A model generated the notes under the pieces. It saw only the letters and a program-made list of their open reading frames with translations. It did no database searches and was not told the origin of the DNA. From Nephromyces sp. MM_2019 (Eukaryota; Apicomplexa; Aconoidasida; Nephromycida), in assembly GCA_015657535.1 (NCBI GenBank), contig JADHZB010000592.1, forward strand, positions 1-64,000: DNA of 64,000 bases, written 5' to 3'. The position numbers and the translations under genes were made by a program. How positions within the stretch are numbered: position 1 is the stretch's first letter; every line of letters starts with the position of its first letter. This document shows, piece by piece, positions 24,793 through 37,631 of this stretch.

Positions 24793-27220
24793 CTTGTTCT
24801 TTATATAGGAAAATTATTGGTAAGATGAACTTATCTTTTACTTAAAATAAGTGTATATCACAGATTTACCTTCGATTTCTTTTATATCATATAGAATCTG
24901 TGAACTTCGCCCTACAGAGATCCTCGCTTAGATAAATTTTATCCTCCTAAGCAGTTATATAGTATATCTTGTTATAATGGCTATTCACAGGTCGAATGTT
25001 TGTTAGTTATTGATAAATTTTTTAAAGCATTTAATAAAAAAATGAGATCTTTATGAGTTGGTGTCAGGAGGTTCAGATAAAATACACCCTTAGATTATTT
25101 AAGGCTAATCTTATTTGATTCAAAAGTCCTTGTTATCAAATGTTTTTATCCAATTGATGAGTCATTTTTCAACTGAAAGGATGAAAGTTAGCTTTTTGAT
25201 ACTTGAATGACGATATTCATGTATTCGTAGCTTAACTTTATATAGGTCACTGGTTATATAGGTCACTGGTTATATAGGTCACTGGTTATATAGGTCAATG
25301 ATTATATAGGTCACTAGCTATATAGGTCAATGATTATATAGGTCACTAGTTATATAGCTCACTGGTTATGTAGGTCACTGTAAGAGTGTTTGAATGGATT
25401 AAGTAATAAATATACTGGACTCCCTGAAAGTGAGTTTAGTCATTAAGTTATTAATAATTTTATGAGGTAGTCATTCTATTACACCAATCGGGGCGTTTTT
25501 TGGATGAATACAGGCGTATAGATAAGTCCAATGTTTGGTTGAGTACGATTATAGAAAAATGTTAAACTTTTTATAAACTATGCGGTTACAAAGTTCCTAT
25601 TAACCTCAGACGGTAGTATTAAACATAATGTATTATGAAATTTTGCTTGAGATCATTTATAATTTTACCAAAATCAATCTACTTTTAAAGTTACAGGATA
25701 TGAACATCTACAATTCATGCTCGCCCTAGGATTCAAATGAATATACTCCATGTGTTAGATAATCTGAATTATAGAGTAAGTAGGTTCAGTCATTTCGGAT
25801 AATCGGGAATTATGATAATTGTTACAAGCATAAATGGGGAATTTTTAATGGGCAAAATTCGAAAAGAAAAGTCTCGAAATAAAATTAAAATGTTTGTGTT
25901 ATGTATTATTGAAAAGTGATGTTATTTTTAAATCCTTAAAGTGTATTAACGCTATTCAAGGTTGTTCCGGATATTGGAACTTAATTCATTCAAACTTTAG
26001 ATTGAATCTTAATTAAATTTGATTTAACTTGGTAGGTACTCTTAATCGCTTTGTGATAAACAATTGTTAATTCTCATTTGAGGCAAGGATCCAAGGAAGC
26101 CCCAATTTGAGCCGCACCTTGCTATTATCATTTGAATGATTGACTTCATTCTTATTATTGAAGGTGGTCCTAAAGAGATGACACAGTGAAAGAAATGTAT
26201 ATATATGTAACATGATAATTAAATTTTGTTAGTGTATATAATTAACTCTTTGCTAACTTAATTTCTTTTCAAACTAGCAGTGCTCAATATAACTTGAGGC
26301 TTGAGTTTATGTACTTTAGAAACTAACAATTCGTTATCTTCTCAATTCTATTGATTTTTTTTCTTTCCCAGCCCAAAACATTTTATTCAGATTATACAAA
26401 AGAGAGTTAAATGATTTTTGATTTTATAGATTGATACTATAGATTGAGAATATAAATTTTTTTAAAGCCACGCACAATCCTGATCATCTCGAAATGTATT
26501 AATTTTTATGAATAAATGGGTACTAGTGAAGAAGATATATTACTAGTTGGGTCATTTTATATGGGTGAGCTGCTATACAAGATCACAAAGTTTAGATATA
26601 TAAAACTCCTCTATTAGACCATTAATATATTTGGTGAAGCTAGAATTTGTACAAGAGTTCGATTTAAATACAATTGAAAAAATTTTCTAACATTTTTGCA
26701 ATCCTACTAATCAAGAGAAATTTTTACTGCAAAATTTTAATAGACATTTTTACAATTAAAATTTGTGGCAATTTTGTTTTTCATATACAACCTAGTTTTT
26801 CACAACAAAAAGTTAGTAGACTGGATAAATCTCGTTAGTTTGAATTTTCTTAAGATGTATGTTAATGATTGGCACTAATATGAACTATAGGGTTGGGTTT
26901 AATTTTAGAAAATTTATATTAGAAGGAAGCTCTAAAGACTTTAGGTCAGGTGGTTATTAAATTTGAAAGTACAAAAAGAATTACTTCTGATATATATATT
27001 AATTTAAAAAGTTTTTAGAAATTTTTATTGTTAAGTGACATGTCTGGGGAGTTTTAAATTTAGCTATTACCACTAAATAAATCTGTTAAATTCCTAGATG
27101 TTATTAGATGTGTTTATAATTATTGCCTGGTAAATATAATATAATTTCAACTTATTTACACCTATATTTGATATAATTAGGTAGTAATTGATCAATTAAA
27201 CTGAAACTCTTATATAAAAT
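24793..27220. other. 2.4 kb divergent spacer
   Basis: Lies between the TRF4-like gene (-) and the ferlin (+), so it presumably holds both promoters. It contains the 16-bp minisatellite at 25241-25380 and otherwise AT-rich unique sequence. Confidence 0.55.
25241..25380. repeat. 16-bp minisatellite, about 9 copies
   Basis: Nearly perfect tandem array of the 16-mer TATAGGTCACTGGTTA from 25241 to 25380 (about 8.75 copies). The first three copies are identical. Later copies vary mainly in the ACTGG portion (AATGA, ACTAG), while TATAGGTCA is kept in most. It does not encode a continuous protein, because 16 is not a multiple of three and TAG/TAA recur. Confidence 0.92.
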
Positions 27221-30200
27221 ATGACAGACAATCACAATAGATATAATGTGAGCTTTACCATTCACGAAGCACTCAATTTAATTACACCCAACAGTAAAGC
27301 AATAGACCCTTTAGTAGTTGTACGATGTTGCGGTAAAGAATATTCCACAGAGATTAAAAGAGGTAAGGCTAATTTGGTAAGCTGGGAAGAAATGCAAACA
27401 TGGACGGACATCCATTTGACTCCACAAGTAATTTTTGTGTTATAGTTAATTTGTTCCAAAATTTATGACTCATTGTGTCTTTTTAGTAAGAATCTGAGCA
27501 AAAAATAGATTGAGACTTTTCGCTAATATGTTTAGTACTTTAGTATTTGTTGATGTAGTTTTAGCGGTTGATAACTAATTCCTCATGAAATTGTATCCAA
27601 TTATATGGATAAAGATAAATGCAGAGTTTTGCATTTATTCTCAGCAATGGGAGACAAGTTTCATAGAATTTGAAATCCAGTCAGCAAACTCATTTTGGAG
27701 AAATGATATACTCGGTAGGGCTGTGATTGAGCTCAAGTTGATTCAGCAAAGGCCAAATCATTTTATAAAACAGAAGCTTGCTGTACTCTCTCCCAATCAA
27801 GCATCTGTTCAGGTTTAACTTTTTTAGTTTTATATTCTATGAGCGGGGTTGGTATAAAATTCAAAGCTCTTTTATCAATTGCTTGTGTGCTTTTGATTGT
27901 GAATGATCTAAGTTCGATTAAAAAGTTAATTCATTCGAAAAAGGTTGATTTTAATTCAGGGAGAGCTTTGGGTGTCACTTTCGGTTTGTGCTGAAAATGA
28001 CATTGCACCAGACAAATCTTTGACTCCTGCTGGAGATGAAATTGAATTCGAAGAATTGCTAGATTTGAAAAATGCAGTTGTTGACGTTGGTGGTAAGTAA
28101 TGCATTCAAAATTTTTTGAGAAATTTGAAATATCTGAATAAAACAGTGTGTTAAATCCTAATATTATTTTGAAACTTTAAAAGAAACCAAACATAAAAAT
28201 GCATTCTTATTATCATTCTAAAAAAAGGACTTAAAGAAAAATTACAATGCTTTCATCTTGAACTTTATAAATCTTTGCAACATAAATAAAGCTTGTAAAA
28301 TCATATAGATTTTTATGTCGAATCAAAAATTTATGGATTATCAGAACCTCATATTATTCTTGTATTTTTATAGTAGCCGAAAAGCATTTGGAGAAAGTGG
28401 TGGCTTTTCATATATATGTTTCGATATATAGAATTGAAGATATAGTTCAAAATGAACGTAAGTGTTAGTGAGCATGAGAAAAACTTAGTGAGACCTAATA
28501 TAAGTACTTCTACAAAAGATTGATTAATCACATCCCCGATCTGTTATTTGAGCTTGAATTCATCATCACCATAGTTCAAATCTTTTTAAATATAAACAAC
28601 TAGTTTCTATCAGGCTAGAGTAGGTAGCTTGAAAAGCAGTAAGTAGTAGTATTATTATATAACGATATTTAAATTATGAAAACAAGTAGCTTTTAAAGTA
28701 AAGTGCATCACTTATAGTAGATCTGCCCTTGTCTAAGCAACACAAACTTGTCCAAAATTTTTTATTGCTCGAGGTGTTGTGATAAGTAATCAAAAATGAA
28801 TGAATGTGCAAAATACACGCTCACCCTTCCATCTATATTTTTTTTTTAAAGTGAACTTAAATTCCATTTCATATTCTTTCAGCCTTCAGTCGTTCTATAT
28901 TCTTCACTTGTGAATTTGGATCTACCTGTCTAGAGACTGTAAGATTAACCAAATATAAAACAAAATCTAGAATGTTGTTGGGGAAAAGTATAGATAACTT
29001 TTATAAATACTTTCATAAAAACAATATAACTTACTATATCAAAATTTAATAGCATTCTATCAAAATTCAATTAAAGCTAGTTTCTAACTAAATGTTCGCT
29101 TTATGAGCTTATGAAAATATAGGAAAAAGCAAAGATTTCTTCATCTTACACATTAAATGAATGTTTTCGTATTCCCGTCGTAACTCCTATTTTAGAAGAT
29201 CTCATCATTATAAAAATTTGGGAACAAACAGTGATGAGTAAAACTGAGCTTATTGCAATGGTGCGTTGATAAGTTTGTGTTTTGACCTAAGCTTATGAAT
29301 TACGGTGACAACTTAGGGGAAGATATCATTTGCTGAGCTCAGAACAAGCCCAATCGCTCCGAGGTGATATAAATTGATTTCATTGTTAACATGATTACAA
29401 AACAATGCGTTTTGAGAGCAATTTGTAATTGAATAATAACTTAGGATACTTGACTTCATTGTATACATTAAATTTTTATCATGGTTGAATAGATTTAAGC
29501 TTTTAGTTATAAGAAAATTATCATTCTAGCTAAATAATCCAAAAAATTGTTGGAAAGTCAATTTATCAACTACACAATTAGGAAATAGTATTAAGCTAAA
29601 GTTTTAAGCCCAAAGCTAGAGTTAGTATGTAAAACTGTAGCAATAGTTATTAAAAATGGATAATAAAAGATAATTGTTATCTCTAAGTTGACAAACTGTC
29701 TTGCCTTTTAAAGCCAGCCCTCTATTCCTGAAACTCTTTACCTAGGTGGTATAATTTTTACGGTATTGAAAACTCTGATGATTCAAGGGTTGTAGTAAAA
29801 AATAGGAATTGGGGTGAAATTGAGCCTAGCATTTATGTAGGTAGAGTTCTTATGGGAGTAAGGGTGGAAAGATTGAACAAGGCCGAAAATTTAATGCCAG
29901 CTTTCCCAATTGCAGCAGAGCCTGTCGATGAGCCTATAACCACCTCATATATTTTACTTGCCGATGTTTATAAAGTATGTTTTTGGTTTAATACAATCTA
30001 CATTACAATAAACTTAAGCTTTAGGCTCTAAAATGCAGAGTCATTTTAGCTTAAATTTGTGATTTCACATTATATATTCCTAGGAAATAAAATAGCTCAC
30101 TATTAAATTTGTTCTTATGGCTTGAAACTAGGCTCAAGCTCCTTTAAAAGATGAAATTCAATTGGAAATCAGTTGTGGTCCATACAAGAGATTAACTCCA

Positions 30201-33200
30201 TGGATAAAATGTAACCCATTTTCTTTCTAACACAAGGATTTACATTAAGTTCATTAAGTTTAAATTCTGTTTTGCTAGGTGTAAAACACAATTCATCTTT
30301 TAAAATTTACTAGTTTTGACTTGTATTGCTAAGTATTTGAAAAAATATAATAGAAAATTCTAATTAGTGAAATAAAAAAAAATTTCCCTTTTATAGCAGA
30401 AGAACAAAAAGCAAAAAGCAGTTCAAGTGAAGGTGAAGTTGTACAGGCTTTTAAGGGAGCCTTAGAATCAGCAAAAATTTTCACTGAATACTTGATGGGA
30501 TCGAATTCTACAACTTACACAAACTATGAGTTCAGTCACTCTCAAGGAAGGCTAGAACCGATTAGTTTATCAGTAAATTAAAAATAAATTAATTATTACA
30601 TATAATAAAAATTAGTCAAATTGATTTAATTTGATTGCACAATCTTGCTTGATAATCAGTATATGTATATTGGGAATTTTTTTCTTCAAAAAGAGTCTTA
30701 TCTCATAATTGTTTTATCTAACTTAGTTTACTTGAAAATTTTCTAGTCATTGAAAATTCTTACACCTATAAAGACTTAATGAAATCGATTTAAATTTTTT
30801 ATAAAAGCTACCCCAGGATCATAAACAACAGTGGGATGTTATTATCAATTTGTCTAGCAAAAAAAATATTGCAGGAATTATAGATGAAGAAAAGCTTGGA
30901 TTTATACGTTTGAAGTAGTTAAAATAAATGTGAATTTAGCTAAGTTAAAACATTCAGAACTTTTACATAAACCAATAACTAAAACATGAATAGCTGATTA
31001 TAAAAGTATTTCTTTACCTTTGCTTTTTATTTACCACCTTACAGAGTCTCAACAATACCACTGTATCTAGAGACTAGTCCGCGTACTCCAATTTGGATTC
31101 CCTTAAAATCTAAGAATATACAAACAGGAGACACAAGAAGTTCCATCCTAATTCGCCTTGAGAAAACGAAATCAGATACAATTACTAGAACAATGTAATC
31201 AATCAGACATATAACGTAACAAGCATAGGCTTCACTAGTTTTTAAAGGGATAACTTATTTTATCATTGACTGATACTTTGTATCCTGTAGTTGAAATATC
31301 TTGCTACTACCTCATATAAATTTTCTTTTCAAATATAACAAAATATTATTACTTATATCACTTGTCAAGCTCTTACATAACTGAAGCGAACAGCGCTTTA
31401 GCTTATTAAATTTTTATAATTTTATTTTCTGTAGTAGGAAAAATGTCAACAGTCAAGACTTTGAGCTTCGATGTTATGTTTATGCTTGTAGAAATATTTA
31501 TTCCCCATCTACTCTAACACCGACTACTTTCGTTCAGGTGAGGACTTTAGCACTGGTTTCTTCGTATACATTATTCATAACATATTATTGGTGTGAAATG
31601 CTTCACAAAATAGTTAGGTGAAACTTGTGATCATTTGTATAGCAAAATTTGCATATAAAAATCTCATCTAAAAAATAGAATTAATTTTATTGTATCACAG
31701 ATATTTTGTTGTGGCCAAACTGTGAATTCATTTATTTATCCTGAATCTTCAGATCCAGTTTTTATTCAGTGTTTAAGGACGAAAATTAGCTTAATGGTAA
31801 TTAGAGAATTTATACTAAGAGAAAGAGAACTCTATAACTATCCAGTAAATTCTAGAACAGGGAATTGGGAGTAGTTAAAATTTCCAATTTGCTGCCTTTA
31901 GTTATGATTTTCCTATGCTTTCCTATAGCTTTTAGTCTAAAGTTTATTTTACAACAACACTAATTTCAGACGGACTTGACTACACAGCTCCCCTCATTAG
32001 CCCCAATTGAAATAAAGCTGGTCGAAAAGGATGATTATGGGCCTAGGCTTCTAGCATATGCAGTTTGTCATTATGATCAATACTTTAGTCTTTCAAAGGT
32101 ATTAAACATTTAATTCTATTGATTTCTTTTCGTAAGTTTGCTCAATTAATCTATTAAACCTTTCAACAAAAAATGAAACTTATTTGTTAATGAATTTCAA
32201 AGGGACAATAAAAAAGCAGTTTTTTATCCGTGTTACATTTAAGACATAAATAATCCTTATTTTATTCTAACATTTCTCAAATGACTTAATAAATTACTTT
32301 AACACTTGTAGGAAAAAAGTGAAATTCCTCCAATAGAACCACGATGGGTTTCGTTACAAAGTATTTATACATTTGGTGGAACAGCTAGTCCAGCCATTTT
32401 ATTATTTAATCAAGTTATCCCTATAAAGGACTCTATGAACAGTGCTCCACAGCCAATGATTTTTAATGCTGTAAAAGCGAAATTGAATTTTTCTTGCTAT
32501 GCTATTAGGAATTTAATAAAGCCCAAAATTGGTGAGGACTTCACTGAAGTTGAAATTAGAAAATGTTTGCTGGTAACATGATTGAAATTAGAACTAATTT
32601 ATTTCTATTGCATAGAGGGATTAAGCTTATTATCAACCTATAGCCAAAATGATAATGTTACTAAGTTTTCGATAAATTAGATGAATCGTATTCTTTAAAT
32701 AATTTTAATTAACTGATTAAAATTATAATCCTACCAGAAAAAATTTACAACTCACTCAAAAACTCTTATGTGATTGACCCTCAATCAACTGAAGTTCAGA
32801 GCCCCATTGTTAAGTGTGTGATTCCTTCATATGTAAATCCTGGGATTGAGGAATATGAACTATCATTTATATATTCACAGAAATCAATTCATGACCCATT
32901 GGTGATTTTTTAGTGAAATCATTTTATTTGCACAACTAAGAATTACAATACACCTTTCCTTATTCAGTCAATAAATAAAAGCTGGAAAAGTGGCATCGCA
33001 AAAAGTTTTGATTTCTTTGATTACAAATGCTTGGATGTTTTTCTTCCAACAAACCCAATTTTGGACCCAAAAATTTCAATAAAAGTAATTTTATTTATTT
33101 TTTCGTTCAGTTAATAAGTTACTAATTTTATACCAAGTATGATCACTAGCTTTTTTGTTAAATTATAAAAACATTAGCATATTTGAGAATTAAGAATTAT

Positions 33201-36200
33201 AATCAGTGTCGACTTGAAATTAAAATAGGTTTACAATGGGAAAATAGTGAAATCTAACCTCCTGGGGAGTTTTGTGATACCTCTTGTGAAGTTTCTGCCA
33301 TGGTTGTCTCCCAATTTGTATATAGATGAACTCTTAGAGGGAAAAACGGACTTTTTAAGAAGCATTAGTCTTAAAAGTCTTGGTAGATTCTTTAATTAAT
33401 CACTTATAATAAGATAATAATTTTATTAAATTTTTATCCAATAAATTGTTTTTATCAATTAAGAGTTTTAATTATTGCTCAGGTAAGATCCTTGATAAAA
33501 CAAGGTCGTTTGGTAAAAAAACATTAAACATAGACCATGACGACGATGATGTTACACTAGACTCTTTAGTATTATCTGATGCGAACTTAACTCAATTTAA
33601 TCGAAATCCAATGGAGAATAAGGTAGTATTTCTTTTGTTGGTATATTATTTATAAAACAAGGATGTGTAGTTTTCAAAAGTATTTCCCTCTTCCTGGTTA
33701 TGTGAGGGGAAAGAATTACATAGTGAATTAATTATTGTTACCACTTCGAGCCTTGAAATGATGATTCATAAATCTCGCGCTGCAATTGTTTTTATAGGAC
33801 TTCGAAAATCTCCCAATCAAGTCCGATGGTATTCCAAAAATAATTGATCAAGTTTATAAAAATTTCCAAGAATTGGGAAGCTATAATATTGATTTAAACA
33901 TGTTCAATATGAACGTTTTTATTCCTTCAAGGTTAGCTAAAATAATTTGGCTTGAGGTTTCTTTATGAAAATATACTTAGTGTTAACTATTAATTTATAA
34001 AAAGTAGTAGTGTAAGAAATAACAACTTAAGTTAAAACAATGCTTGGTATTATATTCTTTTAAAAACTGAGCTCAGTGGTAGTTTTATGTGCCCTTTAAA
34101 ATTTTCTTAGCAAAAACGTTTATGCATGCTTTTTAAGATTTATAATTTGTTCTGTCGGGCTGGGTTCTTCTGAAAAGAAGAATAATGAAGCCTATGATCG
34201 GTCTACTGTCAATGGACCCCTAGAAGACTATATAGAAGACATAACTTTCCCATCATCTGATCTCAGACTAATTTTAAATGGGGACATCTTTTCTACTGGG
34301 AAAATTAAAACTCTATTTTGGATTACTGCCCCAGGTCAAATCTATCCACAATAATATATAAACTATTTTCTTCATATATTTATATATAAAAACAAGTCAA
34401 CCATCTCTATTCCTAAAAGTATATGCTGTTACAATATATAAATTTATAATGCACTTGTTAACTAGCGACATAGCTAATTTATATTCTATAATCCCATAAG
34501 ATTTTATGTCAAGCCTATACTATTCTTAACTTTCACAACTCACTTGATTAAATTTGAATAGAATCAGAAGAAATAAACAAGAATGACCTTCTCAAAGAGC
34601 ATCAAAAATTCGTGAGTAACCCTAAGAAAATGAAAGAAACATTTAGAAACCAATTCACCTTCCCTAAACTAATAAGACTTCGACTGTACATATTGAGGAT
34701 TTTGAATTTATTCTTTGATGGCATATATGGAGAATGTAACCCTTATCTTTGCCTTGATCTTGGAGAGATTCATGTATTTAAAATAATATTAGATATTCGG
34801 ATTATATAATAATTCAATAGAATTTTTTTATAATGCTAAGAAATAATTTAAGCTCTAATTTGTTGGATTTTAGCTATACAATATGTTTAAACTTCTAAAC
34901 AATTATTCTGTACCAGAATTTTGAATAAGCTTAGACAGATTTTTATTTTGATAATTTTTAACAAGATACTTAAGGCTATGTTTATAAAATATTTTATTGT
35001 TTGAAAAATTACTGATCTTATTAATCACTCAGGATAGCATGAGAGGAAACTACAAATTGAATGATAAAAACCCCGAGTTTTATATACTTTATGAAAAAGA
35101 CATTATTTTACCTGAACAAAGTCAACTTATCATTTCTGTTCTCTCATTCCGTGAAATCCTGGGAAACATACAGGATAGACTCATTGGATCCACGACCATT
35201 GACTTAGAAGAAAGGTATGAACTCAAAAGTATCCTCGACTCTTAAGACGTATTATGATTACATTAGCCAGAGTAGTCAAAAAAGTTAGATTTGAGTATAA
35301 ATGATGTGGAAAAATAGTAACTATAGAACTTAAAACTTCTACAGAACAAATTCAATTCCTTTTTACCAAGCATTAAAAAAATAAAAGCTAAAGAGATTAA
35401 TACAATGTTGCTGTATTCAATTCCCCAAAAAAATAATCTTCAAGATACCTCTATTTAAATATATAAATTGACTGTTTATTCTTTTGGTAGAATAATCGAG
35501 GCCATTAAGAATAATTTATATATTTCTTTTTAGATGGCAAAGTAAACAATGGCAAAAATTAATGAAAAATAATAAGGTTCCTATAGAGTATCGATCTTTG
35601 CACAACATTGGAAGCACAGCATATAAAGGCAGTGTTGAAGTTTGGTTAGAAATGGTGGACTTAGAAAGGGCCTCACAACTACCTAGATTTGATATCCTCA
35701 AACCAAGGTTTACTGAAGTTGAGATTAGGTAATTTTAGCCTAGAGGGGAAAAACCTTTGTTTGTAGACTATTAGATTTAAAACTTAAAGAGAGTAGGAAA
35801 CAACCTTTTCATTAACGGATAAAGACGCCTAGAGAAAAATGAAATGTTATGTGTCTTACTAAAAGTAGAACAAGAATACCAGAAATATTTACTAGCTAGG
35901 AAGCAAATTTTGCTATAGAATAATAATCTCAAATAGATTTTTAGCCCCATCTACTCTAATCTTTATCAACTTATGATTTATAAAATTCGCACTTAACTAC
36001 TGTTTAATAAATTTTTTTTAGGGTAATAATCTGGGGTGTGAGGGGACTGGAGTCTAAAAGTTATATCCGAGGCAGTTTAGACCCGTTGATTCGAGCTTCA
36101 CTTGACTGTGCTAGTTATACTGGATCAAATCCAAAGCAGCAAGAGACTGATGTGCATTATAATTGCTCACTGGGTGTTGCAACATATAACTGGAGATGTG

Positions 36201-37185
36201 TCTACTCTAAGATTACAACACCAACAAACTCATGCATTTTGCAGTTAGCCTGTTATCAATCTCAAAAACTTGGAGCACCATTGTTTATAGGAGAGGTAAA
36301 CTAAAATTCAAGCCAGTTAAAATGAGTTTTATCTACACCTTCTATTTTGAATCCCGAAACCCTAACAGAATTCATAACTATATAAAAAGAATTAAACCAA
36401 ATTCTCTTATTAAATTTAGGTCAACCTAGAACTTAGAAAGCATGTTGAAAGCGTTGCACAAAATTTGAATAAGCTAGAAGCCGATGCTGAACTAAAATTG
36501 ATAAAACGCGCAAATGAAAAAGTTACAACTCAAGGATATATACAAGTTACCATGCAAATAATCTCTCAATCAGAAGCCACTGGGAGACCTGTGGGTTTTA
36601 CCTGAATTAAACAAAAGAAAGCACCAAATCGATTTGAATAATCAATAATATTTAAGAGATTGCACCGACCATTTTGTTTTACTATAAAATATCCTGAAAT
36701 TTTTAAATCTAAAAATATATAACTGTAATATTACTTAGGTCGTTTTTTAACTACTTGTAGGTGGGTATGGCAAGGGATGAACCAAATCAAGATCCAAAAT
36801 TGCTTGTTCCTAGGGAAGGGAGGAAGTGGGAAGATTATTTAGTTTCTAGTGGCCTCAAGGCGGATTTTAAACCATTTTGGTTCTGGGTAAGTAACAACCG
36901 CTTTTAAATAGCAAATTAAACCATCCATATTTAGACTCTGAGATTTTGTTCGCATTTTATAATCAAATTAAGCAATTAATGTGAATTACATTACACAATT
37001 CCTAACTAAGAGTTATGAATGATATCAATCCTGCAAAGATAACTTATTTCTAGTACCGTTCCTTAAAATTTAATAAAAATTGGTACTTATATTATTTTTC
37101 TCAGCTGAAGCTAGTCTCAGGCGCATTCTTACTAATTACTGCATTTATCATAGCTTTCCTTTATCCAGCCTTGTTTTTAAGATAA
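27221..37185 (+). CDS. Ferlin: multi-C2-domain tail-anchored membrane-fusion protein, about 28 exons
   Basis: Ferlins are calcium-linked membrane-fusion proteins. In Apicomplexa they act in secretory organelle traffic and discharge (micronemes, rhoptries). My model has about 28 exons and about 1,420 aa, starting at ATG 27221 and ending at TAA 37183-37185. First exons are 27221-27427, 27645-27812, 27960-28092 and 28883-28938. Others lie near 29122, 29320, 29744, 30132, 30401, 30817, 31045, 31435, 31702, 31971, 32312, 32739, 32968, 33229, 33482, 33799, 34180, 34561, 35033, 35535, 36022, 36420, 36761 and 37105. Marks include an N-terminal C2 (NVSFTIHEALNL), the ferlin signature PRWYNFYG, a C2 with FELRCYVYACRNIYSP, a C2 with LIRLRLYILRILNLF and GECNPYLCLDLG then NPEF, a last C2 with VIIWGVRGLES, and a C-terminal LVSGAFLLTAFIIAFLYPAL membrane anchor followed by FLR. 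Calcium-ligand Asp residues are sparse in several C2 domains. The subfamily (FER1, 2 or 3) is not determined. Confidence 0.92.
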
Positions 37186-37631
37186 TTTGTGACAACTTAA
37201 GCTTATTTATTACCAACTATGGGAGTATTTATAAGTTTCAATTTGTGGCTTTAAAAACAAACCACTAGCTATCATATGGTCGTATACTATTAAATTTGTA
37301 AACAAAAAGAGATTAGTATTAATTTGTATTGTTTAAATGTGACTTATAATTTATTGAATTTTATTTTATAATTAAAAATTGTTATCAAAGTTGAATTTTG
37401 ATTTGAGAAAGAAGAACATGTTTATTTAGCTTTTACAATAAAAATGATTATGTGAAGTTGGATAAAATTGTTTAACAATAGCTTTCAGTTTTTAAATTTT
37501 TATTTTTAATTGACAATTTGATGAAAGTAACAAAAGCTTTTGAATTAAAAAATGTCAGGATGCTGTAATATTGTTTTCAATGGTTTCAGTGCTTATTCAC
37601 AATTTATATTAAGAGAAAAACAAGATTTAAA
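37186..37631. other. Short spacer between ferlin and VWA protein
   Basis: About 450 bp of AT-rich sequence between two plus-strand genes. It must hold the ferlin 3' end and the VWA gene promoter. Confidence 0.6.

Noticed and set aside
25241..25380. CRISPR-like array
   Set aside because: Units are directly abutting with no unique spacers and the window is eukaryotic. It is a minisatellite.
28093..28882. Separate gene inside the long third ferlin intron (for example the minus-strand frame at 28349-28531)
   Set aside because: The frame has low-complexity hydrophobic composition and no family resemblance. The ferlin phase continues cleanly across the intron.
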